64,000 nt of DNA from Scortum barcoo. Its lineage: Eukaryota > Chordata > Actinopteri > Centrarchiformes > Terapontidae. Location: positions 22,302,143 to 22,366,142 of the forward strand of contig CM041531.1 of the NCBI GenBank assembly GCA_023238725.1, in the 5' to 3' direction. The translations under genes were made by a program, and so were the position numbers. The notes under the pieces were generated by a model, which made no database searches, had not been told where the DNA came from, and was given only the letters and a program-made list of their open reading frames with translations. Of this stretch, positions 39,225-50,010 are shown piece after piece (the first letter of the stretch is position 1; every line of letters begins with the position of its first letter).

Positions 39225-42188
39225 TAAAAAACATCAAGTACCCCTTTGATACTGCAGTACCTGTGTGCTGTGTCTGATAACATTCCTCAGCACTGCTGCT
39301 CACTTTAAAATCTGCACTGTGGACTCTCTTTTGGTTTCACTTACTGCTCTTAGTGCTCTTCCTGTCATTTTGTGACATTCTTGGATTGCATTAGTATTAC
39401 TTTTTCTCCTTCAAACCTACCTGTAGAGTGGTTATCATTTAAATTATTTAATGGATTTTACCTATTAGGGTAATGAGCATTTATATATATGTAGTCTTGA
39501 TTCAATTTGCTTCTTTCATTTAGGACGCCTTGCTCCTTTTGTTGCTGTAGTGATTGCATCAATTCACTATTAATGTGAAATCCCAGATCTGTGGACACTA
39601 GAAGGAGTTGGTAAGCAAAGCACCACCTCTGTGTATATTAAACTCTGATGCCGTCTTAAGAATACTATTATATGGTCTGTATTATATGGACTGTAGTATT
39701 GCTGACTGGTAGAGTTGTTCCCAAATAAAAGATGCACTACTGACAGTAATGAATTTACTTGATGACGTGTCACTTGTTACTAAAGGAGCCACCGTTCGCC
39801 AGAGGAATGTATTTGACTTAGGCAGTAAATCATACAAATAAAAGTCAAATGCATATATAAATTACATGTATAAATTACTGTCACCCAGGAAACCATAATG
39901 TTAAGCATGTATCCCTCCATGTACGCTGCTCTTGCATGTCATGAGAAGTTCAAGAGGAATAATGTTTCACAGTTTGGATCCCCTCTCAATTTCAGCAATC
40001 AAGATATATCCTAATTAAAGCTCTTGCCACTGGTCATAATATTCCTCACAGTCATCATTCTTCCACCGTGCCTTATTTTTCCTGCCGGGAATTATAGCGA
40101 AACCGAGCAGTAGTGGGTGTACATCTGTAATTCTTGTTTCAGACTGCTAAATCTCTTCCAGGCCTAGTTTCTGTTTGATCTGTAAAAAGAAGACGGAAAG
40201 GTCAAGTTTCTTCCCTGAAGAGCGCACAAGTGTCCCACTGAGCTTTGTTTAAGCCACACATGATGCTTACCGCAGTAATTAGGCATCCTTGTTGGAGACA
40301 AAATACACTTTAACCAAACATGCCGCACATGCTCATGTATTCCATATGTCTCTCTTCAGGGATAGCAGACCTGACTCTGTGATGAACTTGGATCTAATGA
40401 TAACAACCAACCCCTCACCACACCACAAACCTTTTATGTATGCATACCCAGTTGCACTCACACATCCACACATAAGCAAATACTACAATCCATGCTTATC
40501 TGTTCCAGATCATTTGAAGTTTAACTACAGTTTTGATTACTCATAAATCATCAGAAGATATGCCATTTTGGTGGTACAGAGGTATAAGATCATGATATGT
40601 GACTTCACACTGGTCAGAAGACAGATTTGAGTAAGGGTATAAACTATTGTTTGTTGTAGAGCACATTTATCTTAAACTGAAGACAATTTCGATTTCAGCC
40701 AAGAAAGCTCCAAACATTTCTGTCAGTACTTGCCAAAGTTGCAGCCAGAAATCATTTCACAATTTGGACACATACTCCAAGAAATATACCTTTTAAACAC
40801 TGATGTATCAGGTGCACCTGGAAGGCTGGAGAACATGAATTTGTTAATGCCTGTTTTCACTGGAACATATGGCATTACAGAATTCATTTGTGTGTCCTTT
40901 CAGGGCAGGTGGTGCTGAAGGTGTGGTGATGCAGAGACTGTTTACGGGTTATGCAACACAGCTAAATAAAGGCCTACTCCATTTTACGCCCTCCTGTTGT
41001 CTCCCGTCACTCAAATCGCTGCACAGTCGAGGCCCTGTGAAAGAGGTCAGTGTGTCAGATTTACAATATCAAAGTTCACCAAGACTGAACATGAAATCAC
41101 CATGCAAAGTTGCTTTGTACTGCAACAGTACAGTATGCCATTGTCAGGTCAGTGTGTGAAATACAGAAATGACTTGTGGGATTCTTATCTGAGTGATGAA
41201 CCTGGGCTGACAGACACCAGTTGGGACTGGTTGTGCCGCTTGCTCCAACTGGTTGCACTTTGCTGTAACTGGTTAAGCTTCACTACTGCAGGCTACATGC
41301 TGATTTATTTTGTTAGTGATGTGTCACCTCTGAAATATACTGTAGTTTTCTTTTAGATCTCTCATGCAGTCAGCAGAAAGCATATAAGCTTATTTCTCAA
41401 AATGTTGAACCTTTGCCTAAAGGAATAACTCCTGACACTCCACAAAATGGGTCTTGCACTGAAGCTGGTGTTCTAGTGGGTTGTCCAGACACTGGAGAAA
41501 AAGGAGGGACCACTAGTAAAACCAACATACTCTCTGTTTCTTCCTCTTCGGTGTTCTTTTCTAGGTTTGTCATACACTGATTTCCAGTCTCTCCTTCAAG
41601 TGTCTTCTGAGGGGAGCGAGACAGACAGACACTCAGACAGACAGACAGAAGGTTAAACAGATGCCAGATGTTGTAAAGGGTCTCTTGAGTGTCTTTGTGT
41701 GCGTGCGTTTTCAATTGGAAGCCCAATTCCAAAACTTGCAATGCAAGCAAGCATGTCCAATCTGAACAGAATATCAATAACCCACCTTTTAAAGAAGTAA
41801 TGGCCACCTCTGCTCGCCCTGAAGGTGACTTTGTTTCAGTAATGGCTGTCACAAGAACCTATGCTGAAACTTGAATTGATTTGCAGTTATATTTTCTCCC
41901 TCTTGCGCTTAAAACCCATGCATCAGTTATTGCTGTATATGCTGATGCCAAGGTCATTTTGAACGTAAGAATGATAGAGGCTGACATTATCCCCATTGCC
42001 TCTGAATGGGCAGATGCTTTGCTTCGGAAAGTAGGTTGCCAAGTGTCTGCTTTGATAACCCATTGGGGCTGGCTGAGAGGAGTTGGCAGGCTTGTGGAGG
42101 GAAACTCCCTGTGCGTTTACTCAATGTAGATAGACTCTGCTGCATTACCATTTAGAGCACAATGAACACACAACACCGTGCCGCTATA

Positions 42189-42191
<3 letters not shown>
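39224..42191. other. Non-coding stretch, no gene seen
   Basis: No convincing gene. A small cagacagacagacagac cluster lies at 41622-41648 and accounts for part of the 151-codon minus-strand frame over 41397-41852. That frame has no recognisable domain. Confidence 0.45.

Positions 42192-42233
<42 letters not shown>
42192..42233. repeat. (CA)n microsatellite
   Basis: An uninterrupted CA run of 42 bp, followed by further short CA patches to about 42275. Confidence 0.96.
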
Positions 42234-42237
<4 letters not shown>

Positions 42238-42716
42238 GACACACACACAAATACATAGACACATACACACACACATGCTTGGAAGCGCAAACACAGAAAA
42301 ACAGCACACCTTGAACATTTAGAGAATGCAGCACAAATGTCACTGTGGACATGTTTTGTTTTAACAACTTTTAAATGTATTTTTTACGATTTAAGACTTC
42401 TTGCTCTTCTTCTATGAATTAGTTTCATTTAAAAGCATTTTGTGAACACTGGACACAACTGGGACGACCAAGCTTTTTATATTAGACCACTCCCTTTTCA
42501 GTAATGCACTGAAAAGCCGTGAATAAGTAAAGTGAAAAAAATCAATTAATAAAATATAATAATTAAGAAAAAAAAAAGATTTTGCCCAGGATTATGGCCA
42601 GTTGTGATTTTTTATTGCCTTTTGTTCATTACAGCCCACCTGCTAATCCACAGTAGTTATATTCCACCTGCCACTTCCAATAAAAGCTGAGAGGATTATT
42701 GCCATTCTTCACTCCC

Positions 42717-43554
42717 TTAAGGGGATAGTTCGGCTCTTTTTGGAGGGGGGTTGTATGAGGTACTTATCCAGAGTCAGTGTCTTACCTACAGTTGATGGCG
42801 GTCGCCCAGTTTGTAGAGGCAGAGAGGGGAACTGGTACTGAGGCTAATTAATGCACTACTGTGGACGCGGCTAGCGGTAAAACCATATTTTGGCCTTCTA
42901 AAAAAGGACCCATCAAAAACAAATCAATATCAGTTTAAGTGTATGCTATATTTGGCATATATTCTCACTGCTTTACCTTGCCTTCAGATGGTCCTTTTCT
43001 TTGGCACAACATTTTATCAACAGCAAAATGTCCATATTCCCTACAGATAAGCACACTCAGTCTTCATCTGCAAAAGGTTATCTTCTGTATACTCTGTTTC
43101 ATAAAGGTGTCCTCTTGTCTCCATAGTGAACATTTTCTTGTAGCTGTTATAATCACTTATTTTTTTTTTCTTGTATGTGTTGTCTCTTCCATGAACCTCT
43201 AACCCAAACAGCTCCTCTGTGGTGTAATACAATGTGTGGAATGCATAGAAACTATGGACGTCCAATGGTTGACAAACTGTAGTGCCAAAGGAAAGGGCTG
43301 TCTGACGGCAAGGTAGAGAAATGAAAATTTTCTAAATGTAGCGTACACTTAAAGTGATATTGATGTATTTAGGTGGGCCTTTTTTAGGTGGCTAAATTAT
43401 GTTTTTACTGCCAACCCTGTCAACAGCATACATCGCTTAGCTTCAGTGCCGGTACTCTGAGCTGCTTCTCCAAATTGGGAGCACGCCGACCACCATATAT
43501 TGTGGGTAAGACACTGACTGGCATGTAAGTACCTAACTAGCGGTAAAACCATAT
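42717..43554. mobile_element. Foldback MITE with long inverted arms and TTAA at the left end; right end replaced
   Basis: The left arm (42717-42953) and the right arm (about 43330-43535) are inverted, diverged copies of one another: for example aggtacttat at 42758 pairs with atgtaagtacct at 43523, and aagtgtatgct at 42937 pairs with agcgtacactt near 43338. A loop of about 370 bp lies between them. The left end starts TTAAGGGGATAGTTCGG, which I recognise from an abundant fish MITE with TTAA target duplications. The right arm lacks the outer 40 bp or so. In its place there is a direct, 18-bp exact copy of an internal left-arm segment (ctagcggtaaaaccatat at 42871-42888 and 43537-43554), followed by an A run. 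There is no coding capacity. Confidence 0.72.
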
Positions 43555-43555
43555 A

Positions 43556-43556
<1 letters not shown>

Positions 43557-43612
<56 letters not shown>
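43557..43612. repeat. A18 run and (TA)n microsatellite
   Basis: Eighteen A residues (43557-43574) are followed by an AT run to 43612 and a short CACACA. This stretch is directly at the broken end of the foldback element and produces a spurious YIYIYI frame on the minus strand. Confidence 0.95.
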
Positions 43613-43621
<9 letters not shown>

Positions 43622-44405
43622 CCCACAGCCAAACTATCCATTAAAAAAAAAAACAATGCTCATATATTACAATAGTCAAGATGGTGGTCCCTTCATATCA
43701 TAAGCCATTCAACTCTCTTTTTTCCATTAACCCTGATATGTTCCTTGAGTGTTGCCAGGTTTGTTCTTTTGCTGCCTGTTTATGACTACTTAGTCATGAA
43801 TGATTCATTTTCTTACATCATTTTCTCCTTTTTCTTGAACATTGTCTATTTACAATATAGGGCCAAACATATGTAATTATACCATTTCTTTGTCTTGCTT
43901 TAGCGGTTTCTTTTATTCCTCCCTTTTATCTTCCCCATTAACATTGTTCTACCCATTATAATCTCATGGTCACTCTCCCCTTGGTTCTATACTTCTATAC
44001 ACTACTTCTATACTCGCACATCATTTTAAACCTTCGTCCTGCCTCCACCTTCTCTCCTCTGTCCTCCTGTGTGTGCACAGCTCCTTTGTCTCTGTGGTGG
44101 CAGTAGGTAGCAGCAGTAAGTGCAGGCATGGAGATGCTGAGATAATGAGAGCTGACTGTTAGAGGGCAGGCCTGAGCCTCTATGATGCCTGGCTGTACTG
44201 CCTGCCATCTCTGTTATTAACCGGTTTCCATCCCTGCAGTCAAATTCACAAATTATTATTACTAACACTGAGGAGAACTCCCAGGGTCAAGTAACGTCTC
44301 GTTTGCAAAATATGAATTTCTTTAACCCAAGGCCCTAGCAGTCATCATATTTTGAAATCAGATAACTGTACAATGACACGTGAACAGTATTAATACGCAG
44401 TAAGC
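43613..44405. other. Non-coding stretch, no gene seen
   Basis: An AT-rich and then pyrimidine-rich spacer between the foldback element and the solo LTR. No gene recognised. Confidence 0.5.
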
Positions 44406-44774
44406 TGTTATGGTTTGCGTTATGACCTGTTGTTGCCTTGTGTTTCTTGTACCCCTTGTGTTTTCTCTGTCTGGTGTTCCTTATGTTATTCTGTCTTGTG
44501 GTTATTGTGTTCAGTGTGTTCAGGGTCTTCCTTGTGTGTTTTTGTGTTCCTTGTGTTCCCTGTGTCCTGTGTCAGTTGTTTCTCATCTCCAGTTTTGCTC
44601 ACTTCCTGTTTTATTTTGTATTCCCTCCTCTCCTCACTTGTCTGCCACTTAACTTCCTGTCCTTGTGTGTTTTCCCCCACCTCTGATTATTCTGCTCCTC
44701 CCTTATTAGTTTCACCTGTCCCCTGTTAGTTTCCTCACCTCGCCTGTTTCCACTTCCCTGTCCCCCACAGTGTG

Positions 44775-44782
44775 TATATATA
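44775..44782 (+). promoter_or_regulatory. TATA box of the solo LTR
   Basis: TATATATA sits in the GC-richer middle of the LTR, with the polyadenylation signal about 140 bp downstream. Position and spacing fit an LTR promoter; activity is untested. Confidence 0.6.
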
Positions 44783-44916
44783 CCGGTCCCTTTCCTTTGT
44801 TCCTTGTTGTGTGTGTCAATGTCACCACCCCTAGTGTGCTCCTGTCTGTTTGTTTCTGCCTGCCTTGGTCCTGCCTGCCGTGTTCGGCCGTGTTCAGCCG
44901 TGTTCCCGTGTAGCCA

Positions 44917-44922
44917 AATAAA
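44917..44922 (+). terminator. Polyadenylation signal of the solo LTR
   Basis: The canonical AATAAA lies 83 bp before the end of the LTR. Confidence 0.6.
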
Positions 44923-45010
44923 GAATCATTTACATCTACTCTGCCTTATGTCTCGTCTGCATCCTGGAGTCCAAACTTTACTTTGCCCTGCACCCAACCC
45001 TGACATAAGC

Positions 45011-45476
45011 AAAGTATCTACTTTGTAAAGGCCTACGTTGACTTGGCGTGATACATCCCTAAACTAAATTGTGATATAATCCATTTTATAACTAATGTCA
45101 ATATATTAATATCTATCTTTCTGTATATATTAAATAATCCCCTTGGCTGGATTAAAATTCTCTATGCTGTAAAATGTTACATTAACAGTACCAATACAAC
45201 TTACTGAGTGAAATTTAAATGTTTAAATGACCTCCCTCATCTTTTCTCTTGCTATCTGTCCCTTTTTTTCTCATAGTCCCACACAACCTCACAAACACAC
45301 ACTGCTTCCTTTCAACAGTATTCCAAGCTAAACCTTTTAAAAACAGTATTTCTGGGCAGGTGTGTGTGAGCAGTCGTGTCCTGTAGGCTGTGACATTGAG
45401 ATAGAGATCTTTTGTTGTGTCAAATTAATTAGCTGGGCAACATGCCTCCTTCCCTCAGTTTGACCCTGCCAGCGTA

Positions 45477-45507
<31 letters not shown>

Positions 45508-46237
45508 ACATATGAACAAAAACCTTGTTTTAAAATGTTGAGGTACTTCTCTTTTGTTTTTCCTTGAGTAATTTCTTCTTATGGTTCAGCTATTGTGGAC
45601 TGGCAGCTTTAACTGATTCTGATTTTCTCTTACTGGCCGTTCCACATTCATGGCCGTCAAAGAGTGTAGCCCAAATCTTTATCTCTGACACACAACACAC
45701 ACAAAAGGTTTACCATTTAGACTTATGGATTCTGGACTTTTTAACATACTCTTACCATTTATCTATTATATGCTGATTTACAGGCACATCAGTATTCACA
45801 AAAGTTACTAAGTCATTTGTTTTTAACAGCCGGGAAAATAATTTCAAGAGCTAACAGATGTATGTGAAAAGAGTTTATTTCACATTGATTTATTTGTAAT
45901 TATTTATTTAACTTTTAGATTTCTAATCCAATCTAAAGTAATGTCACTGAGTTATTTTGACAAAGATTCTTGAGGTAGAGAATTAAACAGGGGGCAGAAA
46001 ACAGGTGAATTAAATTTCTATAAAGGTCACCTTGTAAATGCCAGGTCACCATGATAAAAATGAGTTTGCATAGGGCATTATTTTTATTCACAGCTCTGCT
46101 GATCTTTCCATATTTCCTCCAGGTTCTCCAGTGAATCTCAAGCCCATTTAACACACCTCCCATTTCCCTTCTCACTCTCCCATCGCTTACTGTGGTAGGA
46201 GCTTACTTGTAGGTAAAATACAAAGATAACAGATAAG
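45011..46237. other. Non-coding stretch with TC/TG microsatellite
   Basis: No gene. A compound (TC)n-(TG)n repeat lies at 45477-45507. The remainder is AT-rich spacer before the nested transposon assembly. Confidence 0.5.
45477..45507. repeat. (TC)n-(TG)n microsatellite
   Basis: A TC run passing directly into a short TG run, about 31 bp. Confidence 0.92.
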
Positions 46238-46693
46238 TAAGGGTGTTTTCACACTTGATCCCTTTCAGCCCTCTAAACAAACAGATTGATGACTCAGCAT
46301 TTTTTGTCTATATGTGAACACTCCAACTGTACTCAGACCCCTAAAAAGTCAGTGGTATGGTTCGCCTAATCTGCATGCATTGTGAACACAAAGCACACCG
46401 GGTTTACTTTGCCTTTTTGCACTGTATTGTAACCTTCTTCGCTTGCCGTAGATTGGTCACGTGACTGTAGCTGGGAAAACTCAGAGCAGTAGAGAAAAGA
46501 AAGAACATCAAATCCAAAGTATGGCAGCAGCATTTGTGGTAATGGCAGTAAACGGAGCCAAGCATGTACCTCTCAAAATTCTGCTACGATACCAGAGGAC
46601 CTAGTGTGAACAGAAAGAGGACTGAGGCCCCATCAAAGCTGAACTGGACCAGAAAGGAGAACCCGGTCCTCTTTGAAATAAACTCACTGTTAC
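46238..46693 (+). mobile_element. Left half of a terminal-inverted-repeat DNA element
   Basis: The sequence begins TAAGGGTGTTTTCACAC, and the matching inverted end (GTGTGAAAACACCTTA) is found at 50082-50097. The similarity continues less exactly inward (ctttcagccctctaaac on the left; on the right, read inverted, actcagtcctgtttaa). Strings such as gaacccggtcctctttg near the inner edge are usual for this kind of fish element. There is no transposase frame, so it is non-autonomous. The superfamily is not settled: the flanking bases TAA and TTA are not a direct duplication, and no 8-bp repeat is present. The element is split by the gypsy copy that starts at 46694. Confidence 0.7.
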
Positions 46694-47110
46694 TGTTAGG
46701 CACAAGGCAGGTGAACCCAAAAGCAGGACTGAGACAGGTGGATGGTTTGTAATAAAAGTCTTTTAATGAGATTCTTACAGACCAAGCTTTGTAGAGAAGC
46801 TTTGGCTAGACGGCTGGATCGTAGAGAGCTTGACACAAGACGAGACACAGAACAGGAATGCATTGATAAGGTCAACAATCTGGCAACAAGACAGGGGAAA
46901 CGCATGGACAATATATACACAGGAGGTAATGGAAAACAGGTGGAAACAATCAGGGCAGGGCAGACAATCACACAGGCATGGGAAACACACAAGGGCAGGA
47001 AGTAAAGGGACCTGAAACGAGAGGAGAGTTAGGGATTTCAAAATAAAAGCAAGACAAGCCAGAACAGGAAACAGACATGACAGACATGACACATTTGACG
47101 AGACATAACA
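46694..47110 (-). mobile_element. 3' LTR of the minus-strand gypsy chromovirus
   Basis: A 417-bp segment with TGTTA...TAACA ends. On the minus strand it lies directly after a purine-rich primer tract (a run of A and G at 47111-47130), exactly where the 3' LTR of a minus-strand element should begin. A minus-strand TATA-like stretch is present (46911-46918, read inverted). No second copy of this LTR is found at the other end of the element, so no LTR-to-LTR age estimate is possible. Confidence 0.85.
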
Positions 47111-47130
47111 GTACCCCCCCCTCTTTTTCA
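47111..47130 (-). promoter_or_regulatory. Polypurine tract of the gypsy element
   Basis: The minus strand reads A-rich and then a run of about eight G next to the LTR boundary. This is the plus-strand DNA priming site that reverse transcription uses in LTR elements. Its position against the LTR edge supports the boundary at 47110. Confidence 0.75.
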
Positions 47131-47187
47131 CTCCAGGCTGATCTGGATGGCGATGGTAGAAGTCATCGATGAGTGACTGGTCCATAA

Positions 47188-47295
47188 CGTAGCTGGGATC
47201 CAGGATCGCTCCTCAGGTCCATAGCTCTCCCAGTCCATGAGAAACTGCCTTCCCTGGCCCCTCTTGTGCACCGCCAGCAGTCTGTGGACGGCATA
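47188..47295 (-). pseudogene. Integrase C-terminal chromodomain
   Basis: The frame holds HPTFHVSKIKP followed about 25 residues later by YAVHRLLAVHKRGQG, FLMDWESYG and SWIPA, which is the chromodomain pattern (hydrophobic start, V/L-W-x-G/S-Y centre, W-x-P end). In chromoviruses this domain guides integration to particular chromatin marks. A one-base frameshift near 47190 separates it from the element's final residues (DQSLIDDFYHRHPDQPG), which are still readable in another frame. Confidence 0.85.
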
Positions 47296-47786
47296 CACGG
47301 GACCACCATCAACCATCTGAGGTGGAGGCGGTGGTTTGGAGGGTGGCACCAACGGGCTTTCCTTCACTGGCTTGATTTTGCTCACATGGAAGGTGGGGTG
47401 CATCCTGAGGGACCTGGGGAGTTTGAATTGTACAGAGACACGCGCACAGTCACCTCCTCTTCATTAGCTGGGAAGAGCGGTGGCTGTACCCATGTACCCA
47501 TGCACGACCTGGAAGGGTGAGAGTCTGGTGGCTGCTGTGGGGAGTGTGTTGTGGGCGTATTCCACCCACGTGAGATGGTTGCTCCAGGTGGTCTTGTTCT
47601 GGGCCACCAGACATCTCAAACAGGTCTCGAGTTCTTGGTTGAGCCGCTCTGTCTGGCCGTTGGACTCTGGGTGGTATCCGGAAGATAGGCTGACAGTGGC
47701 ACTGAGGAGCTGACAAAACTCCTTACAAAAACGTGAAATAAACTGACGTCCTCTGTCTGAGACAATGTCTGTAGGTAGTCCGTGTG

Positions 47787-48372
47787 TGTTGGAACGGTTT
47801 ATATGCATTTGCAGTATTATTTTTAGGTCTGTAGAGGGCATAGTTCGTTTATTTATGTGTTTTTCCTATAGTCTGTGTCGGCCAATACCTAGTTACAGGA
47901 AGCGAGGTAACAGGAAGTTGTTCTTCTTCTCCTTACCGAGAGAAATGTTTTTAGCATACAAATGCTAACTCTTCCTCCACTCTTCCTGTTTGCAGCCCTT
48001 GTAGTGGCAATATAAGTGAGTGAACTATTATTTATCATTGTTATAGTGCAAACTGTTTCGTAGCATTTGACACAATCTGTGTAATTTTGTTAATATAACG
48101 ATCGAGATTCGCGGACTTTGCTTTGCCATAGATCTGTAAATACTAGATCCGCTACGTCCGCCATTATATGTTAACTCGTTTAAATGACAACTATTTTGTA
48201 TTAGTTGTTAATTTATGCTTTTTGTACTTTATGTCTTTTTTCAGTTTCACAATTTTTGGCATTAAATCCTGTCCAACTACAACTTTGCCTGTTCCTTGGA
48301 GGGCGTGATGTCAGAAAGAGTTTAGCTGGCTGTGAATCCCAGTACAGGACAGGAGTCACACTGGGTGTAACA
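47787..48372. mobile_element. Second solo LTR nested inside the gypsy integrase
   Basis: A 586-bp segment begins TGTTGGAACGG and ends GGGTGTAACA (TGTT...AACA inverted termini). It interrupts the integrase between its first and second catalytic Asp. The 5-bp flanks are GTGTG (47782-47786) and GTACA (48373-48377). Taking out the LTR and one flank joins the two halves in one frame, with the normal number of residues between them, and 591 bp is a multiple of three. The flanks agree at only two of five positions, so the target duplication has mutated, perhaps within the local TG run. The segment has no frame of its own. It resembles fish BEL/Pao-type LTRs to me, but that is a tentative memory. Confidence 0.8.
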
Positions 48373-49892
48373 GTACACCGTGGATTCAACGTTAATCATA
48401 ACTTTGGCAGTGTCTTTAGCAGACGGTAACTTGGGCAGTGGAATGAAATGTGTCATTTTAGAAAAACGGTCTACCACTGTCAGCACTGTCTCACTGTATT
48501 ACCTTGTGACGGAGGCAGACCCGTGACAAAGTCCAGCGAAATGTGTGATCAAGGTCTGTGTGGCACCGGTAGTGGCTGGAGAAGCCCCATCCGGGTCTAC
48601 CTTGATGCTTTGCTACTGGTGCAGACAGAGCAGGCCCCGACGTACTCAGCCACATCTCTGACGAGACCAGAGATGAGGCCACCAAAACCTCTGCTGAACG
48701 ACAAACACTCCATTTAACACTTCAGCAATGAAGCGTGAGCCCAGTGGATGACCTGAGAACGCAACGCCTCCGTTACAAATAACCGGTTGCGAGGACAGCC
48801 CTCTGGGACAGGTACACCCTGGCCAGCCTGTTGCACATCTTTTTCTATTTGCTAGGAAACCAATCCTACCACATGGTCAAGTGGTAGGATAGGTTCTGGT
48901 TCCCTGGAAGCCGGTTCCGGTTCATACAGGCGGGACAGAGCGTCAGGTTTGGCATTCTTCAACCCCTGGCCTGTAGGAGAGGGAGAACTGGAACCGACTG
49001 AAAAAGAGAGGCCACCTTGCTTGATGAGAATTCTGTCTCTTGGCCGACCTGAGGTACTGAAGGTTCTTATCGTCCGTCCAGACGATGAACGTATGCTCTG
49101 CCCCCTCCAGCCAATGACGCCACTCCTCCAGAGCCACCTTGATGGCCAGTAGTTCCCGGTTGCTGATGTTGTAGTTGCGCTCTGCCGGTGACAACTTGCG
49201 AGAGAGGAAGGCACATGGATGAATACAATTGTCGCTGGTCGAGCGCTGAGGCAACACCGCCCCCACTCCCTGGTTACATGCGTCCACCTCCACGATAAAC
49301 TGGAGCTGTGGATCAGGCATGGTGAAAACAGGTGCCGTGGTGAAAAGCCTTTTCAGTCGCTGGAATGCCTCCTCAGCCTTGGGACCCCACTGGAACTGGA
49401 CTTTGGGAGAGGTTAGTGCATGCAGCGGGCCGCCACAGAGCTGAAGTTCCATATAAACTTTCTATAGAAGTTGGCGAAACCCAGGAACTGTTGCACCTTT
49501 TTCCTTGTGGTTAAGGGTGGCTAATTGGCTACAGCACTAACCTTCTCTGGGTCCATCTTGATCTGGTTAGGTGAAACGATGAACCACAGGAAGGAGAGTG
49601 AGGAGGCGTGGAACTCACATTTCTCCGCCTTCACGTAGAGATGGTGCTCCAGCAGGTGAGTGAGGACCTGATGGACGTGATGCTGATGGGTTAGAGGATC
49701 AGGAGAGAACATGAGGATATCGTCGAGATACACAAAAACATAGCCATTGAGAAACTCACGTAGTAATTCATTTATGAATCCCTGGAAAACAGCTGGGGCA
49801 TTCGTGAGACCAAAAGGCATTACGAGGTACTCATAATGTCCGGTGGGTGTGTTGAATCTGGTCTTCAACTCATCTCCTTCTCTGATCCTCAA

Positions 49893-50010
49893 TGTCCCGG
49901 CTGGCCACAGTAGAAGCAGACCCCCTCCCGAAGGCGGCGCTGACGCTCCTCTGGAGCCAGTTTGGTGCGGCCCAGCTGCATGGGCTCCTCCCGGACAGTA
50001 GATGATGCTT
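49893..50010 (-). pseudogene. gag nucleocapsid fragment (zinc knuckle) of the gypsy element
   Basis: The minus strand encodes EEPMQLGRTK, RRLREGV and then CFYCGQPGH (49918-49892), the first three ligands of a C-x2-C-x4-H-x4-C zinc knuckle typical of gypsy gag nucleocapsid. The frame then hits a stop at once and the next sequence is the middle of RT, so the last Cys, the whole protease and the N-terminal RT are deleted. The rest of gag, the 5' untranslated region and the 5' LTR are also missing beyond about 50010. Confidence 0.85.

Larger units (their letters stand above)
44406..45005 (+). mobile_element. Solo LTR of a gypsy-type element with perfect 5-bp target duplication
   Basis: The segment starts TGTTATGG and ends CCTGACA (TG...CA termini) and is flanked on both sides by the identical pentamer TAAGC (44401-44405 and 45006-45010), so it is a complete solo LTR left by recombination between two LTRs. 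It has the expected promoter and processing signals in plus orientation: TATATATA at 44775-44782 and AATAAA at 44917-44922, about 140 bp apart. The U3 part is a pyrimidine/TG-rich tract (ccttgtgtttcttgt and similar), which gives rise to Cys/Val-rich false reading frames. The sequence looks like LTRs of fish Ty3/gypsy elements and differs from the LTR at 46,694-47,110. Confidence 0.9.
47111..49892 (-). pseudogene. Ty3/gypsy chromovirus pol pseudogene (partial RT, RNase H, integrase, chromodomain)
   Basis: Read on the minus strand the domains come in the Ty3/gypsy order. Partial reverse transcriptase (49892-49521) has the active-site YLDD at about 49730-49719, but the N-terminal half of RT is missing, including the first catalytic Asp. 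RNase H (49452-48943) keeps its acidic residues in VEVD, NRELL and WTDDKN. The integrase has a partial zinc-binding segment (ACSVC near 48630), the first Asp in LDFVTG (48531-48533), the second in SDRG (47755-47757), and the Glu in GQTER 36 residues later (about 47649), the D-35-E spacing. A chromodomain (47295-47188, YAVHRLL to SWIPA) places it among chromoviruses. Frameshifts (about 48960, 47485 and 47190), a stop near 48590 and an inserted solo LTR at 47787-48372 make it inactive. Confidence 0.93.

Noticed and set aside
41397..41852. 151-codon minus-strand frame
   Set aside because: Part of it comes from a cagacagacagac repeat, giving LSVCLSVCLS. No domain was recognised.
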